From Mycobacterium sp. 852002-50816_SCH5313054-b (GTDB lineage Bacteria; Actinomycetota; Actinomycetes; Mycobacteriales; Mycobacteriaceae): a stretch of 64,000 nt of DNA. The stretch is taken from assembly GCF_001667185.1 (NCBI RefSeq), contig NZ_LZIC01000126.1:1-64000 (forward strand), read 5' to 3'. Below, piece by piece: positions 32,389-40,874 of the stretch. Under the pieces are notes generated by a model. That model saw nothing but the letters and a program-made list of their open reading frames with translations, did no database searches and was not told where the DNA came from. The position numbers and the translations under genes are program-made. Within the stretch, counting starts at the first letter, position 1. Every line of letters starts with the position of its first letter.

Positions 32389-33843
32389 CTAACGCAGGCG
32401 GTCCTTGATGACCTTGCCCGTGGCGTTGAGGGGCAACGCCTCGAGGAACTCGACCGTGCGCGGCACCTTGAAACCCGCCATGCGCTCACGGCACCAGCCG
32501 ATCAATTCCTCGGCGCCCACCGCGCCTTTCGCGACGACGAAAGCCTTGCCCACCTGTCCCAGCCGCTCGTCGGGCACCCCGATGACCGCCGCCTGCGCGA
32601 CGGCCGGGTGCTTCATCAGGAAGCCCTCGATCTCGGCCGGATACGCGTTGAACCCGCCGACGATGTACATGTCCTTCTTGCGCCCGATGACGCGCAGCCG
32701 GCCGGCGTCGTCGAAGTTGCCCAAATCGCCTGTGTGCAGCCAGCCGTCGGGGTCGATCGCCTCGGCAGTAGCCGCCGGGTCGTCCAGGTAGCCCTGCATG
32801 ACGCCGTAGCCTCGGACCAGCACCTCGCCGTCGTCGGCGATGCGCACCTCGACGCCCTCGCACGGCAGCCCGGCGGTGGTCGCGACATCCTCGAAGGAGT
32901 CGCCGGGCCGCGACAAGGTCACGTTGCCCGCCTCGGTGAGCCCGTACCCGGTCATCAACGTCTGGAACGGCAGCTCGTCATGGATGCGCCGGACCAGCTC
33001 GACGGGGATGTCGGCGGCGCCGGTGACGCCGGCGCGCAACGTGGCAAGCCTGGACTTGTCGGGAACCGTCAGCAAGGAGTGGTACAGCGTCGGCGGCCCG
33101 GGCAGCATCGTGATGCCTTCGCCGTCAATGAGATTCACCACCGCGTCGACGTCGAACAGCGCTACGGGCAGCATCGTCGCGCCGCGCAGGAAGGACGTGA
33201 CGAGTCCTGCCTTCAGGCCGAACGTGTGGAAGTACGGGTTGATCTGCAGGTACCGGTCGCCCTTGCGCAGGTCCGCGAGCGTCGCCCACTCCTCGTACAT
33301 GCGCAACGTTTGACCGTGATTCATCATCGCGCCCTTGGGGCGCCCCGTCGTGCCCGAGGTGAAGATGATGTCCGAGATGTCGGTGCCGTCCACCGCCCGC
33401 TCGAACGGGGAACCGCCGGAAAGGAAGTCGGACTTCACATCGATGACCGGTATCCCCGCGGGCGCAACGTAGTCCTGGTCCAGAAATCCTTTTTGCACCA
33501 GGACGGCCTTGGCGCCGCTCCGCGCGATGACGTCACCCGCTTCCTCGGTCTTGAACCGGGTGTTCACCGGCACCAGCACACCGCCGGCGGTGAGCAGTCC
33601 GAACGCCGCGATGATCCACTCGGCCGAGTTCGGTGCCCAGATCGCGATCCGATCGCCCTTGTCGACACCAAGGTCAGCGAAAGCCCCTGCGGCGCAACGG
33701 ATCCGCTGGACGACTTCCGTGAATGTCAAGCGCAACGGACCGTCAACGACGGCTTCCGCGTCGCCGAACCGGTCCGCCGCGCTCAAGACCATCTCGGGGA
33801 TGGTCCGCCACTCAGGTTCGATTGGCCGCCTGCTAGACGTCAC
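32389..33843 (-). CDS. Acyl-CoA ligase (FadD family)
   Basis: A 484-residue adenylate-forming enzyme. Motifs: IIFTSGTTGRPKGAMMNH (P-loop), MTGYGLTEAGN, DGWLHTGDLGNFDDAGRLRVIGRKKDMYIVGGFNAYPAEIE (hinge) and a catalytic lysine in PLNATGKVIKDRLR. It activates a carboxylic acid to its CoA ester via acyl-AMP. The GTG start overlaps the stop of the amidohydrolase gene (GTGA), so the two are translationally coupled and probably act on one pathway. The chain-length preference is not apparent. It is convergent with the SDR gene. Confidence 0.92.
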   Translation of the reverse strand: MTSSRRPIEPEWRTIPEMVLSAADRFGDAEAVVDGPLRLTFTEVVQRIRCAAGAFADLGVDKGDRIAIWAPNSAEWIIAAFGLLTAGGVLVPVNTRFKTEEAGDVIARSGAKAVLVQKGFLDQDYVAPAGIPVIDVKSDFLSGGSPFERAVDGTDISDIIFTSGTTGRPKGAMMNHGQTLRMYEEWATLADLRKGDRYLQINPYFHTFGLKAGLVTSFLRGATMLPVALFDVDAVVNLIDGEGITMLPGPPTLYHSLLTVPDKSRLATLRAGVTGAADIPVELVRRIHDELPFQTLMTGYGLTEAGNVTLSRPGDSFEDVATTAGLPCEGVEVRIADDGEVLVRGYGVMQGYLDDPAATAEAIDPDGWLHTGDLGNFDDAGRLRVIGRKKDMYIVGGFNAYPAEIEGFLMKHPAVAQAAVIGVPDERLGQVGKAFVVAKGAVGAEELIGWCRERMAGFKVPRTVEFLEALPLNATGKVIKDRLR

Positions 33844-35030
33844 ACCGTGACGAGTCGACCGAGGTTGCCGCCCATGATCTTTGCCTGGTCGTCGGCGGAC
33901 AGGTGCGACAGCGCGTTGACGTAGAAGGTCGGCTCGGCCAGCCCTTCGGGGTGCGGCCAGTCGGAGCCGTACAACACCCGGTCCACGCCGACGAGGTTGA
34001 CCAGGTCGTCGATGCCGTCCTCGAAGAACGGGCTGACGTGAATGCGGCTCTTGACCATCTCGACGGGGTCGCTCGGGAAGACTTCCGGGGCCTTGCGGTA
34101 GACCTCCGCGAGGCCGTCCAGCAACGGGGTCATCCACTTCGAACCGGCCTCGACGATCGCCACCTTCAGCTTCGGGTGGCGGTAGAGCGCGCCGTGGATC
34201 ACCCACGAGCCCACCGCGTCCTGGATCGGCCGCCACTCGTTGAGGATGCCCATCGCATTGGTCTGGAACGGCAGCATCTCCTGCTCGGCGCCGTCCCACT
34301 CGGAGGTGTACCGGGAGTAGCCGCTGTCGCTGGAGTGCATGCCGACCAGCACGTCGTGCTCGACGACCCGCTCCCAGAACGGGTCGAACTCGGGCGTCGC
34401 GAACGACCGCGGACCGCGGAAGCCGGGGACGGGAGCCGGCCGGACCAGGATGCAGCGGGCACCGCGCTTGACCGCCCACTCCAGCTCCTCGATCGCCTTC
34501 TCGACGATCGGCAGGGTGATGACCGGGGTGGTGAAGATCCGGTTCTGGTAGTTGAAGCCCCAGACCTCATCCAGCCATTCGTTCAGCGCATGGATCAGGA
34601 CGTGGATGGCGACCGGGTCGTCGCGCAACCGCTCCTCGAGCAGGCTGGCGAGCGTCGGGAACATCAGGGTGCGGTCCAGACCCAGCTCGTTCATCTTCTC
34701 CAGCCGCGGACCTGGCTCGAAGAACGCCGGGATCGCGCGCATCGGCTCACCGAACAGCTCGCGCTTGCTCTTGCCGTCCGGGTTGCCGTACTTGAAGTAT
34801 TCCTCCCACGCGCCCGGCCGGGCGACGACCTCGAAGGTCGGGTTGGGAATGTAGTTGCTGATGTGGCCGCGGATCGCGATCTTGGTGCGGCCGTTGATCT
34901 GCACGTACTGGACGAAGTCCTTGTACTCCTTGGGCAGGAACTTGGTCAACGCCTCCGGCGGCTCGTAGAGATGGTTATCCGCGTCAAAGATCGGAAACGG
35001 GACGTCCTCCCGGTGCGACAACTGGCCCAT
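33840..35030 (-). CDS. Amidohydrolase-2 family protein
   Basis: A 396-residue TIM-barrel amidohydrolase of the ACMSD-like type. The N-terminal metal site is modified to FPIFDADNHLYEPPEAL, with later conserved blocks LFGEPMRAIPAFFEPGPRLEKMNELGLDRTLMFP, GMHSSDSGYSRY, and the C-terminal metal aspartate in RVLYGSDWPHPEGL. Many mycobacterial members lie beside lipid- or sterol-degrading genes and may be hydrolases or decarboxylases. The ATG has AAGGAGG upstream. A perfect palindrome GAGAAT-ACT-ATTCTC sits 23-37 bases before the start. Confidence 0.85.
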   Translation of the reverse strand: MGQLSHREDVPFPIFDADNHLYEPPEALTKFLPKEYKDFVQYVQINGRTKIAIRGHISNYIPNPTFEVVARPGAWEEYFKYGNPDGKSKRELFGEPMRAIPAFFEPGPRLEKMNELGLDRTLMFPTLASLLEERLRDDPVAIHVLIHALNEWLDEVWGFNYQNRIFTTPVITLPIVEKAIEELEWAVKRGARCILVRPAPVPGFRGPRSFATPEFDPFWERVVEHDVLVGMHSSDSGYSRYTSEWDGAEQEMLPFQTNAMGILNEWRPIQDAVGSWVIHGALYRHPKLKVAIVEAGSKWMTPLLDGLAEVYRKAPEVFPSDPVEMVKSRIHVSPFFEDGIDDLVNLVGVDRVLYGSDWPHPEGLAEPTFYVNALSHLSADDQAKIMGGNLGRLVTV

Positions 35031-35052
35031 GAAATCCTCCTTCGCAATTTAC

Positions 35053-35067
35053 GAGAATACTATTCTC
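35053..35067. promoter_or_regulatory. Palindrome GAGAAT-ACT-ATTCTC upstream of amidohydrolase-FadD
   Basis: A perfect six-base inverted repeat with a three-base spacer at 35053-35067, inside the likely promoter of the amidohydrolase-acyl-CoA ligase operon. The same half-sites, in the reverse arrangement and with a seven-base spacer, occur at 35597-35615 before the enoyl-CoA hydratase. A dimeric TetR- or GntR-type regulator is the likely user; none is adjacent. Confidence 0.5.
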
Positions 35068-35121
35068 TACGGGCGGACGACCGCAACGGGGCCCCACCTT
35101 TCAAGGCTCGGGCCGTGTTAG

Positions 35122-35544
35122 TCAGCAGGTCGCGATGATTTTGAACGTCGCGGAAGCCGCTTCGCCCGGCTTGTCGGTCTTGTAGCCGTTGGCGGTGCCG
35201 GTGATCGTGAATTTGTCGCCACTGAGGCTCATGTCCGCATTGCCGCCGTCATGTGCCGAGTACATACCGGTGAACCCGCCCAGATTTTGGATGCGGACCG
35301 ACTCGGCGGTCAGCGGCTCGGCTCGCTGATCGATCACCACCTTGGCCCCGGCGAAATCGCCGCCGATGTCGATCGTCCGGTACCACTCCAACTGGCTGCA
35401 TTTGACCACATGGATGTTCGCGTCGTTTCCGTTGACGGTCACCGACGCTGCGCTGGAGATGGGGCTCTGCGGCTTTGGGCTGCATGCGCCCAGCCCGGCC
35501 ACGGCAAGCGCCGCGGCCGCTACCACCACGATTCGGTTACGCAC
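35122..35544 (-). CDS. LpqH-family (19-kDa antigen-like) lipoprotein
   Basis: A 140-residue lipoprotein. The signal peptide ends in the lipobox LGAC (C21). The mature part (ASVTVNGNDANIHVVKCSQLEWYRTIDIGGDFAGAKVVID ... GDKFTITGTANGYKT) has the layout of the mycobacterial LpqH/19-kDa family, surface lipoproteins recognised by TLR2. A Cys pair (in HVVKC and the C-terminal IIATC) probably forms a disulfide. The GTG start follows GAGG at 11 bases. The gene is encoded just upstream of the amidohydrolase on the same strand. Confidence 0.85.
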   Translation of the reverse strand: MRNRIVVVAAAALAVAGLGACSPKPQSPISSAASVTVNGNDANIHVVKCSQLEWYRTIDIGGDFAGAKVVIDQRAEPLTAESVRIQNLGGFTGMYSAHDGGNADMSLSGDKFTITGTANGYKTDKPGEAASATFKIIATC

Positions 35545-35596
35545 CTGGCCACCTCAATCCTCGGCGACGAACTTCTGGACCTGCTGCGATGATGTT

Positions 35597-35615
35597 ATTC
35601 TCCCCGAAAGAGAAT
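35597..35615. promoter_or_regulatory. Inverted half-sites ATTCTC/GAGAAT upstream of enoyl-CoA hydratase
   Basis: ATTCTC (35597-35602) and GAGAAT (35610-35615) with a seven-base spacer lie 45-63 bases before the hydratase start. The half-sites match those at 35053-35067, which suggests coordinated control of the divergent acyl-CoA genes. The spacing differs, so this could be a weaker site or coincidence. Confidence 0.35.
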
Positions 35616-35659
35616 GCCAATATCGGTAATTCGCGGCTTTTTCCCTGGAGCGATGACGC

Positions 35660-36406
35660 ATGGTGGACCTCGAGTTCGATGGCGGGCTGGCGGTGCTCAC
35701 CATCGATCGCCCGCACGCGCGCAATGCCATCGCGCTGGACACCATGGAGCAGCTGGAGAAGGCGATCGACGCCGCGGCGGGCGCGCGCGCCTTGGTCGTC
35801 AAGGGCGCGGGCGACCGGGCTTTCGTCTCGGGCGGTGATCTCAAGGAGCTGAGCGCGCTGCGCACCGAAGAGGACGCCGCGGCCATGGCCAGGCGGATGC
35901 GGTCCATCTGCGATCAGCTGGCGGCGTTTCCGGCGCCGGTCGTCGCCGCGCTCAACGGCCACGCCTTCGGCGGCGGCGCCGAATTCGCCGTCGCCGCCGA
36001 CATCCGGGTCGCCGCCGACGACATCAAGATCGCCTTCAATCAGGTGACGCTGGAGATCATGCCGGCGTGGGGCGGCGCCGAACGACTGGCCGCGATTGTC
36101 GGCAAGAGCAAGGCATTGCTCCTGGCGGGGACGGGAACCGCCCTCGACGCCGCGGAGGCGGAGCGGATAGGCCTGGTGGATCTGGTGTTTCCGCGTGCCT
36201 CGTTCGATGAAGGCTGGCGGTCGGTCGCAATCTCGCTGGCCCGCCATCCGGCGGCCGAGATAAAACGGGTAATCAGCGGCGTTTCCCCTGATGAAGCGAT
36301 AGCATCCTTTGCACGGCTGTGGGTTGCCGACGCCCACTGGCAGGCCGCAGAACGGGTGATGAACCGCACCGCCAGTCCGCGCCCGGCAGCCGAAGGAGCG
36401 ACATGA
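35660..36406 (+). CDS. Enoyl-CoA hydratase/isomerase-family protein
   Basis: A 248-residue crotonase-fold protein. The first oxyanion-hole segment is AFVSGGDLKELSAL, the second PVVAALNGHAFGGGAEFAVAADIRVAADD. The usual catalytic Glu position in AFGGGAEFA is present; the second acidic residue lies in FNQVTLEIMPAWGGAERL. It hydrates or isomerises an acyl-CoA. Its stop overlaps the start of the next gene (a secreted protein) by four bases, an unusual pairing. Confidence 0.9.
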   Translation: MVDLEFDGGLAVLTIDRPHARNAIALDTMEQLEKAIDAAAGARALVVKGAGDRAFVSGGDLKELSALRTEEDAAAMARRMRSICDQLAAFPAPVVAALNGHAFGGGAEFAVAADIRVAADDIKIAFNQVTLEIMPAWGGAERLAAIVGKSKALLLAGTGTALDAAEAERIGLVDLVFPRASFDEGWRSVAISLARHPAAEIKRVISGVSPDEAIASFARLWVADAHWQAAERVMNRTASPRPAAEGAT

Positions 36407-36828
36407 CGAGCACCGCGAAGAAACTGTTGGGCGTTGGCGCGGCGATCTTGATGGCGCTGACGGGCCTGCTGGTGAACACCGGGCGGGCGCACGCCGACCC
36501 GGTCTGGCACCAAGTCGTGTACGTCGTCTCGTCCAGGAACCCGGCCTACGTCGACATCTTCTATCAGGATCAGGACCCGACGGTCTTCTCCGACTACAGC
36601 CACAACCCATACGCGTTCACCCCGCAGGTCCACGCCGATGTCGGCCCCGGTAAGCCGTGGGTTCAACCGGTCAACCTCTTGAACCCGGATCAGTGGGCGA
36701 TGGTCACGGTCACTACCGGGCGCGAACCGGGGGACCCCGGCATTCAATGCGACCTGTCGGTCGACGGCAAGGTTGTCGTGTCCAAGGTTGGACCCAAGGG
36801 CGCGCTCTGTTCGCTGCGGACCTGGTGA
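36403..36828 (+). CDS. Secreted protein, MmpS-like
   Basis: A 141-residue protein with a clear signal peptide (TAKKLLGVGAAILMALTGLLVNTGRAHA, cleavage before DPVWHQ). The mature domain VVYVVSSRNPAYVDIFYQDQDPTVFSDYS ... DLSVDGKVVVSKVGPKGALCSL has the beta-rich layout of MmpS-type proteins, which assist MmpL lipid exporters; no mmpL lies nearby. Two cysteines (in IQCDLSV and GALCSLR) likely pair. ATG overlaps the hydratase stop (ATGA). The last 85 bases are also covered by the convergent TetR gene. Confidence 0.72.
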   Translation: MTSTAKKLLGVGAAILMALTGLLVNTGRAHADPVWHQVVYVVSSRNPAYVDIFYQDQDPTVFSDYSHNPYAFTPQVHADVGPGKPWVQPVNLLNPDQWAMVTVTTGREPGDPGIQCDLSVDGKVVVSKVGPKGALCSLRTW

Positions 36829-37454
36829 ACCACCCAGGTGGGCGGCATCCCTGCAACGGGCTGCGGCTCGCCTTCCAGCCGGCGCAGGTAAGTCTCGACC
36901 AGCTCCAAGGTTTCGGCGTGGCCGCCGGATATGCCCACCGCCTGCTCGAGAACCAGGAACCGCGACAGGCTGGTCATCAGGACCGTCCACACCACCGGCG
37001 GCACGTCCTCGCGCTCGGCGCCGTAGCGCTGCAGGGCGGCGCCCACCGCCAGGCGTTGTTCCTCGCGGAAGCGTTCCGCGTAGTAAGCGATTTCGGCTCG
37101 CATCTCCTTGCGATGGTTGGCCAGCGCCATGAACTCCATCGAAATCCGGGTGAAGCCCGGGTCGGTGCCGAACCTCCACAACGCCCACAGCGGCTGGGGG
37201 CATTGCAGCGCTCGCGCCTGCGCTTGCAGCCCTTCTTCGGCGCGGCGGCGGAAGACCTCGAGGAACAGCTCGTCCATGGTGCGGAAGTAGTAGTGCACCA
37301 GTTGGGGTTTCAGCCCCGCCCGGCCGGCGAGCCGACGCGAGGTGACGGCCGCATAGCCCTCTTCGAGCATCAGCTGTTCGGCCGCGTCGAGCAGCAGGCC
37401 GCGGTTCTTGGCGTCCGGCGCCCCGATCCTGCGGGCCACGGAAGCAGGTGTCAT
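36744..37454 (-). CDS. TetR-family regulator, probable regulator of the P450 gene
   Basis: A 236-residue regulator. The DNA-binding domain is NRGLLLDAAEQLMLEEGYAAVTSRRLAGRAGLKPQLVHYYFRTMDELFLEVF (about residues 17-68). The C-terminal tail after LVETYLRRLEGEPQ is low-complexity and runs 85 bases into the secreted-protein gene on the other strand; the core fold would end before that overlap. It is divergent from the P450 gene, and a palindrome AAGTGC-TCA-GCACTT (37578-37592) lies between them. Confidence 0.88.
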   Translation of the reverse strand: MTPASVARRIGAPDAKNRGLLLDAAEQLMLEEGYAAVTSRRLAGRAGLKPQLVHYYFRTMDELFLEVFRRRAEEGLQAQARALQCPQPLWALWRFGTDPGFTRISMEFMALANHRKEMRAEIAYYAERFREEQRLAVGAALQRYGAEREDVPPVVWTVLMTSLSRFLVLEQAVGISGGHAETLELVETYLRRLEGEPQPVAGMPPTWVVHQVRSEQSAPLGPTLDTTTLPSTDRSH

Positions 37455-37577
37455 GCCTTGACTCCATACCCTCGACGCACTCGCGACATCCCAGTGTCGA
37501 CCATGCCTGATCGTAGCCAGATCGTCGCGCCTCCCATGCGCGGCGATCTTGACCCTGACAATACCGCCATGCTAAGC

Positions 37578-37592
37578 AAGTGCTCAGCACTT
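37578..37592. promoter_or_regulatory. Palindromic operator between tetR and P450
   Basis: AAGTGCTCAGCACTT is a perfect inverted repeat with a three-base centre, located 91 bases before the P450 start and 124 bases before the tetR start. The surrounding CTAAGCAAGTGCTCAGC is the kind of site bound by TetR-family regulators in mycobacteria. The divergent tetR is the natural candidate. Confidence 0.55.
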
Positions 37593-37682
37593 TGTGGATA
37601 ATGGACACCTGACTCGGGCGGCGCAGAGTCTCGCCGCTGACCGATCATTCGGCCGAGAGCCGCTCTTGGAGGCATGCACGAC

Positions 37683-38957
37683 ATGAGCAACTTCGACACG
37701 ATCGACTTCTTCACCGATCAATCGCTGGTGCCCGATCCCCACCCCTATTTCGACTACCTGCGCAGCCAGAATCCGGTGCTGCGGCTGCCGCATCATGGGG
37801 TCGTCGCGGTCACCGGCTACGAGGAGGCCACCGAGGTCTACAAGGATCCCGACACCTTCTCGAACATCGTCGCGCTCGGCGGGCCGTTTCCCCCGCTGCC
37901 CTTCCAGCCCGAGGGCGACGACATCAGCGCCCAGATCGATGAGCACCGCAGCTACTTCCCGATGAACGAGCACATGGTGACCATGGACCCGCCGGACCAC
38001 ACCAAGGCCCGGTCGGTGCTGGCCAAACTGCTCACCCCGAGCCGGCTCAAGCAGAACGAGGAGTTCATGTGGCGCCTCGCCGACCGCCAGCTCGACGAGT
38101 TTCTGGTCAACGGCGAGTGCGAGTTCATCAGCGAATACTCAAAGCCGTTCGCCACCTTGGTGATCGCCGATCTGCTCGGCGTCCCGGAGGAGGATCACAA
38201 GGAGTTCCGCGTGGTATTGGGCGCCGACCGCCCCGATGCGCGGGTGGGCGCCCTCGACCATGAGAGCGTCGGCATCAACCCGCTGGAATGGCTCGACGAC
38301 AAGTTCTGCTCCTACATCGAGGACCGGCGGTCCGAACCGCGCAACGACGTGCTGACCTCGTTGGCGACGGCGAAATACCCGGACGGGTCCACACCCGAAG
38401 TCATCGACGTGGTCCGTAGCGCCACCTTCCTTTTCGCCGCCGGGCAGGAAACCACCGCCAAGCTGCTCAGCGCCGCGCTCCAGGTGATCGGTGACCGGCC
38501 CGACATACAGCAACAGCTGCGCGACGACCGCAGCCTCATCCCCGGGTTCATCGAGGAATCGCTGCGGATGGACAGTCCGGTGAAAAGCGACTGCCGCCTG
38601 GCCCGCAGGGCCACCACGGTCGGCGGCATCGACATTCCCGCCGGCACCGTCGTCATGGTGCTACCGGGCGCGGCCAACCGCGACCCGCGGCGGTTCGACA
38701 CCCCGCACGAGTTCGACCTCCGCCGCAAGAACGTCCGCGAGCACATGGCGTTCGCGCGTGGCGTGCATTCGTGTCCGGGCGGCCCGCTCGCCCGGGTGGA
38801 GGGCCGGGTCTCCATCGAACGCATCCTGGACCGGATGGGCGACATCAAAATCAACGAGGTCAAACACGGGCCGGCCGACGACCGCCGGTACACCTACGAG
38901 CCGACGTACATCCTGCGCGGGCTGAGCGAACTGCACCTGACCTTCACGCCGGGTTAA
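37683..38957 (+). CDS. Cytochrome P450
   Basis: A 424-residue P450. I-helix oxygen-activation motif AAGQETT, ExxR motif EESLR, and the haem-binding loop FARGVHSCPGGPLAR with thiolate ligand C364. Proline-rich N-terminus VPDPHPYFDYLRSQNPV is typical of soluble bacterial P450s. ATG 37683 has GGAGG nine bases upstream; the ATG at 37674 is too close to it. No ferredoxin is encoded next to this P450. Substrate cannot be assigned; a TetR regulator is divergent. Confidence 0.93.
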   Translation: MSNFDTIDFFTDQSLVPDPHPYFDYLRSQNPVLRLPHHGVVAVTGYEEATEVYKDPDTFSNIVALGGPFPPLPFQPEGDDISAQIDEHRSYFPMNEHMVTMDPPDHTKARSVLAKLLTPSRLKQNEEFMWRLADRQLDEFLVNGECEFISEYSKPFATLVIADLLGVPEEDHKEFRVVLGADRPDARVGALDHESVGINPLEWLDDKFCSYIEDRRSEPRNDVLTSLATAKYPDGSTPEVIDVVRSATFLFAAGQETTAKLLSAALQVIGDRPDIQQQLRDDRSLIPGFIEESLRMDSPVKSDCRLARRATTVGGIDIPAGTVVMVLPGAANRDPRRFDTPHEFDLRRKNVREHMAFARGVHSCPGGPLARVEGRVSIERILDRMGDIKINEVKHGPADDRRYTYEPTYILRGLSELHLTFTPG

Positions 38958-40720
38958 GGTCCGCTGCCGATCTGCTCGAAGATCCCGGAGAACTCGAACG
39001 GGGTCTGTGCGATTCCGCTGCCGTCGACGGCGTCGACGGCGCCCAACGTTCCCGTGATGTCGCGGGGGAGCTCCCACATGGACAGCTCGCCGATGTTGTT
39101 CTGCTGGGCGAAGGTGGTCAGCTGCTGCGCGTTGGCAAGACTGAAGATCTCGCTCGGGTCGTCGTTGATTCCGATCAGGGGCGTCACCCCGAGCATGTGC
39201 CACACCTGCTGGCTGGTCATCGACGGGTAGAGCGTCATCAACTGGCCGTGGGTGGCCGTCGCGGCGTCGATCGCATACACCCCCATGCCGGGGTTGCCGG
39301 CCTGGTCGAAGCCGTTGCCGTAGTCCATGGCCATGACGTTGACGCGGGATACGTCCACGCCGTTGGCGGCCGCGATCTGCAGCACGTTCAACCCGCCGCC
39401 CTGCCCGGCGACCAGACCCGTGGGCAACACCGGAAGCGTGTACGAGACCGTCACCGGCGTGCCGTTGGCGGCCTCCTGCTGCTGCAGCATCGCGATCGCC
39501 TTCGCCTGCGTGGTCAGCGCGGGAGTGTTGGACTGCAACGCGCCTTCGACGTCGAAGTCCAGGTTGTAGATCTTGTACGTGTTGACCACCGACAAATAGT
39601 CCTGCTCCAGCGCGGTGGGGGTCTGACCATTGACCGCGGACAGATCCGTGCCGGCCTCGCCGCCGAAGGAGATCGCCCCGGCGATGCCCGCGTTGTGCAT
39701 GTTGGCGATCTGGTTGTTGATGTACGAGATCTGCGAGCCGCCGTTGATGTCGTACGCCGAATAGCCGCCCCAGGACGGTTGACCGTTCGGGTCCGCGGTG
39801 ATGAAGGCGAGCGTGGCGTCCTTGACTCCGGCGTGGCCGGCGGACGAGAAGTCGTATCCGTTGGGCCCGGGGTAGAGCGTCACGTCGACATAGGGCGAGT
39901 ACACGCCCGAGGAGGTTCCGCCCGTGCCGCCGCCCCCGCCGAGGCTGGTGCCATCGTGGCCCTTGGTGCCATTGGCCCCCGCGTGGCCCAACATTGCCGA
40001 ACCCTGGCCACCGGCCCCGCCCGCGCCGCCGGTGCCCCCGACCGCCCCGCTGCCGCCGTCACCGCCGTTGCCGCCGATACCGCCATTTCCGTAGAAGAGG
40101 CCACCGGTGCCGCCGGCGCCGCCCGCCCCTCCGTTGCCGCCGTTGACGCCTGGAGTGCCCGCGGCACCGACGGTGCCGGGTCCACCGGCACCACCCTGGC
40201 CGCCGGTGCCGAACAGTCCCGCGTCGCCGCCTCGGCCGCCGGGCTTACCGGCAGCGCCGGATCCGCCCCTGCCGCCGTCGCCGACCAAAAGCCCACCGGG
40301 ACCGCCGTTTTGGCCGGTTCCCGGCGCCCCGTCCGCGCCGTTGCCGATCAACGGCCGGCCCAGCAGCGCGTTGGTGGGCGCATTGATCAGGCCCAGCACA
40401 TCCTGTTCCAGGCTCGACAACGGTGAGGCGTTGGCGGCCTCGGTGGCCGCATACGAATTCCCCGCGCCGTTCAACGCCTGCACGAACTGCTGATGGAAGG
40501 TCGCCGCCCGCGCGTTGAGCGACTGGTAGGCCTTCGCGTAGGTAGAGAACAGCGACGCGATGGCCGCCGACACCTCGTCGCCGGCGGCGGGCATCAGGGC
40601 GGTGGTTCCCACCACGGCGACCGCATTAGCCTCGCCGAGCGTCGAACCGATGCCGGCCAGCTCCGAGGCCGCCGCTGCCACCAGCGCCGGTGCCGCGATC
40701 AGAAACGTCATGGTTGCCAC
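38954..40720 (-). CDS. PE_PGRS protein with C-terminal GH18 (chitinase-like) domain
   Basis: A 588-residue protein in three parts. Residues 1-100 form a PE domain (FLIAAPALVAAAASELAGIGSTLGEANAVAV). Residues about 118-275 are PGRS-type Gly/Ala-rich repeats (GGNGGAGGAGGTGG). Residues about 280-588 are a folded domain starting YSPYVDVTLYPGPNGYDF and containing a glycoside hydrolase 18-like catalytic signature LDFDVEG (D388-x-D390-x-E392). That pattern is the DxDxE acid/base motif of GH18 chitinases. PE domains direct type VII (ESX-5) export, so this would be a surface or secreted chitinase/endoglycosidase-like protein. Its 3' end overlaps the P450 by four bases. Confidence 0.88.
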   Translation of the reverse strand: MATMTFLIAAPALVAAAASELAGIGSTLGEANAVAVVGTTALMPAAGDEVSAAIASLFSTYAKAYQSLNARAATFHQQFVQALNGAGNSYAATEAANASPLSSLEQDVLGLINAPTNALLGRPLIGNGADGAPGTGQNGGPGGLLVGDGGRGGSGAAGKPGGRGGDAGLFGTGGQGGAGGPGTVGAAGTPGVNGGNGGAGGAGGTGGLFYGNGGIGGNGGDGGSGAVGGTGGAGGAGGQGSAMLGHAGANGTKGHDGTSLGGGGGTGGTSSGVYSPYVDVTLYPGPNGYDFSSAGHAGVKDATLAFITADPNGQPSWGGYSAYDINGGSQISYINNQIANMHNAGIAGAISFGGEAGTDLSAVNGQTPTALEQDYLSVVNTYKIYNLDFDVEGALQSNTPALTTQAKAIAMLQQQEAANGTPVTVSYTLPVLPTGLVAGQGGGLNVLQIAAANGVDVSRVNVMAMDYGNGFDQAGNPGMGVYAIDAATATHGQLMTLYPSMTSQQVWHMLGVTPLIGINDDPSEIFSLANAQQLTTFAQQNNIGELSMWELPRDITGTLGAVDAVDGSGIAQTPFEFSGIFEQIGSGP

Positions 40721-40874
40721 CCGCCTGTCGGCGTATCACGCGATCTGGCAAATGTTATTTCCGCGGACAAATCACCAAAGTCGGCGCGAGATAAGCGTTA
40801 TTCAACCGTTACAAACGGCGTATATCTCCATGACAGAGCGGGCACCCGCGTCTAGCGCGTTGACATTTTGCGCG

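Noticed and set aside
39900..40350. Short direct repeats that superficially suggest a CRISPR or satellite array
   Set aside because: They are the GGNGG codon repeats of the PGRS domain in frame with the PE protein; no constant spacer length exists.
38771..40426. A 551-codon plus-strand frame opposite the PE_PGRS gene
   Set aside because: Produced by the GC-rich repetitive PGRS DNA; it begins inside the P450 haem region and has no homology-like blocks.
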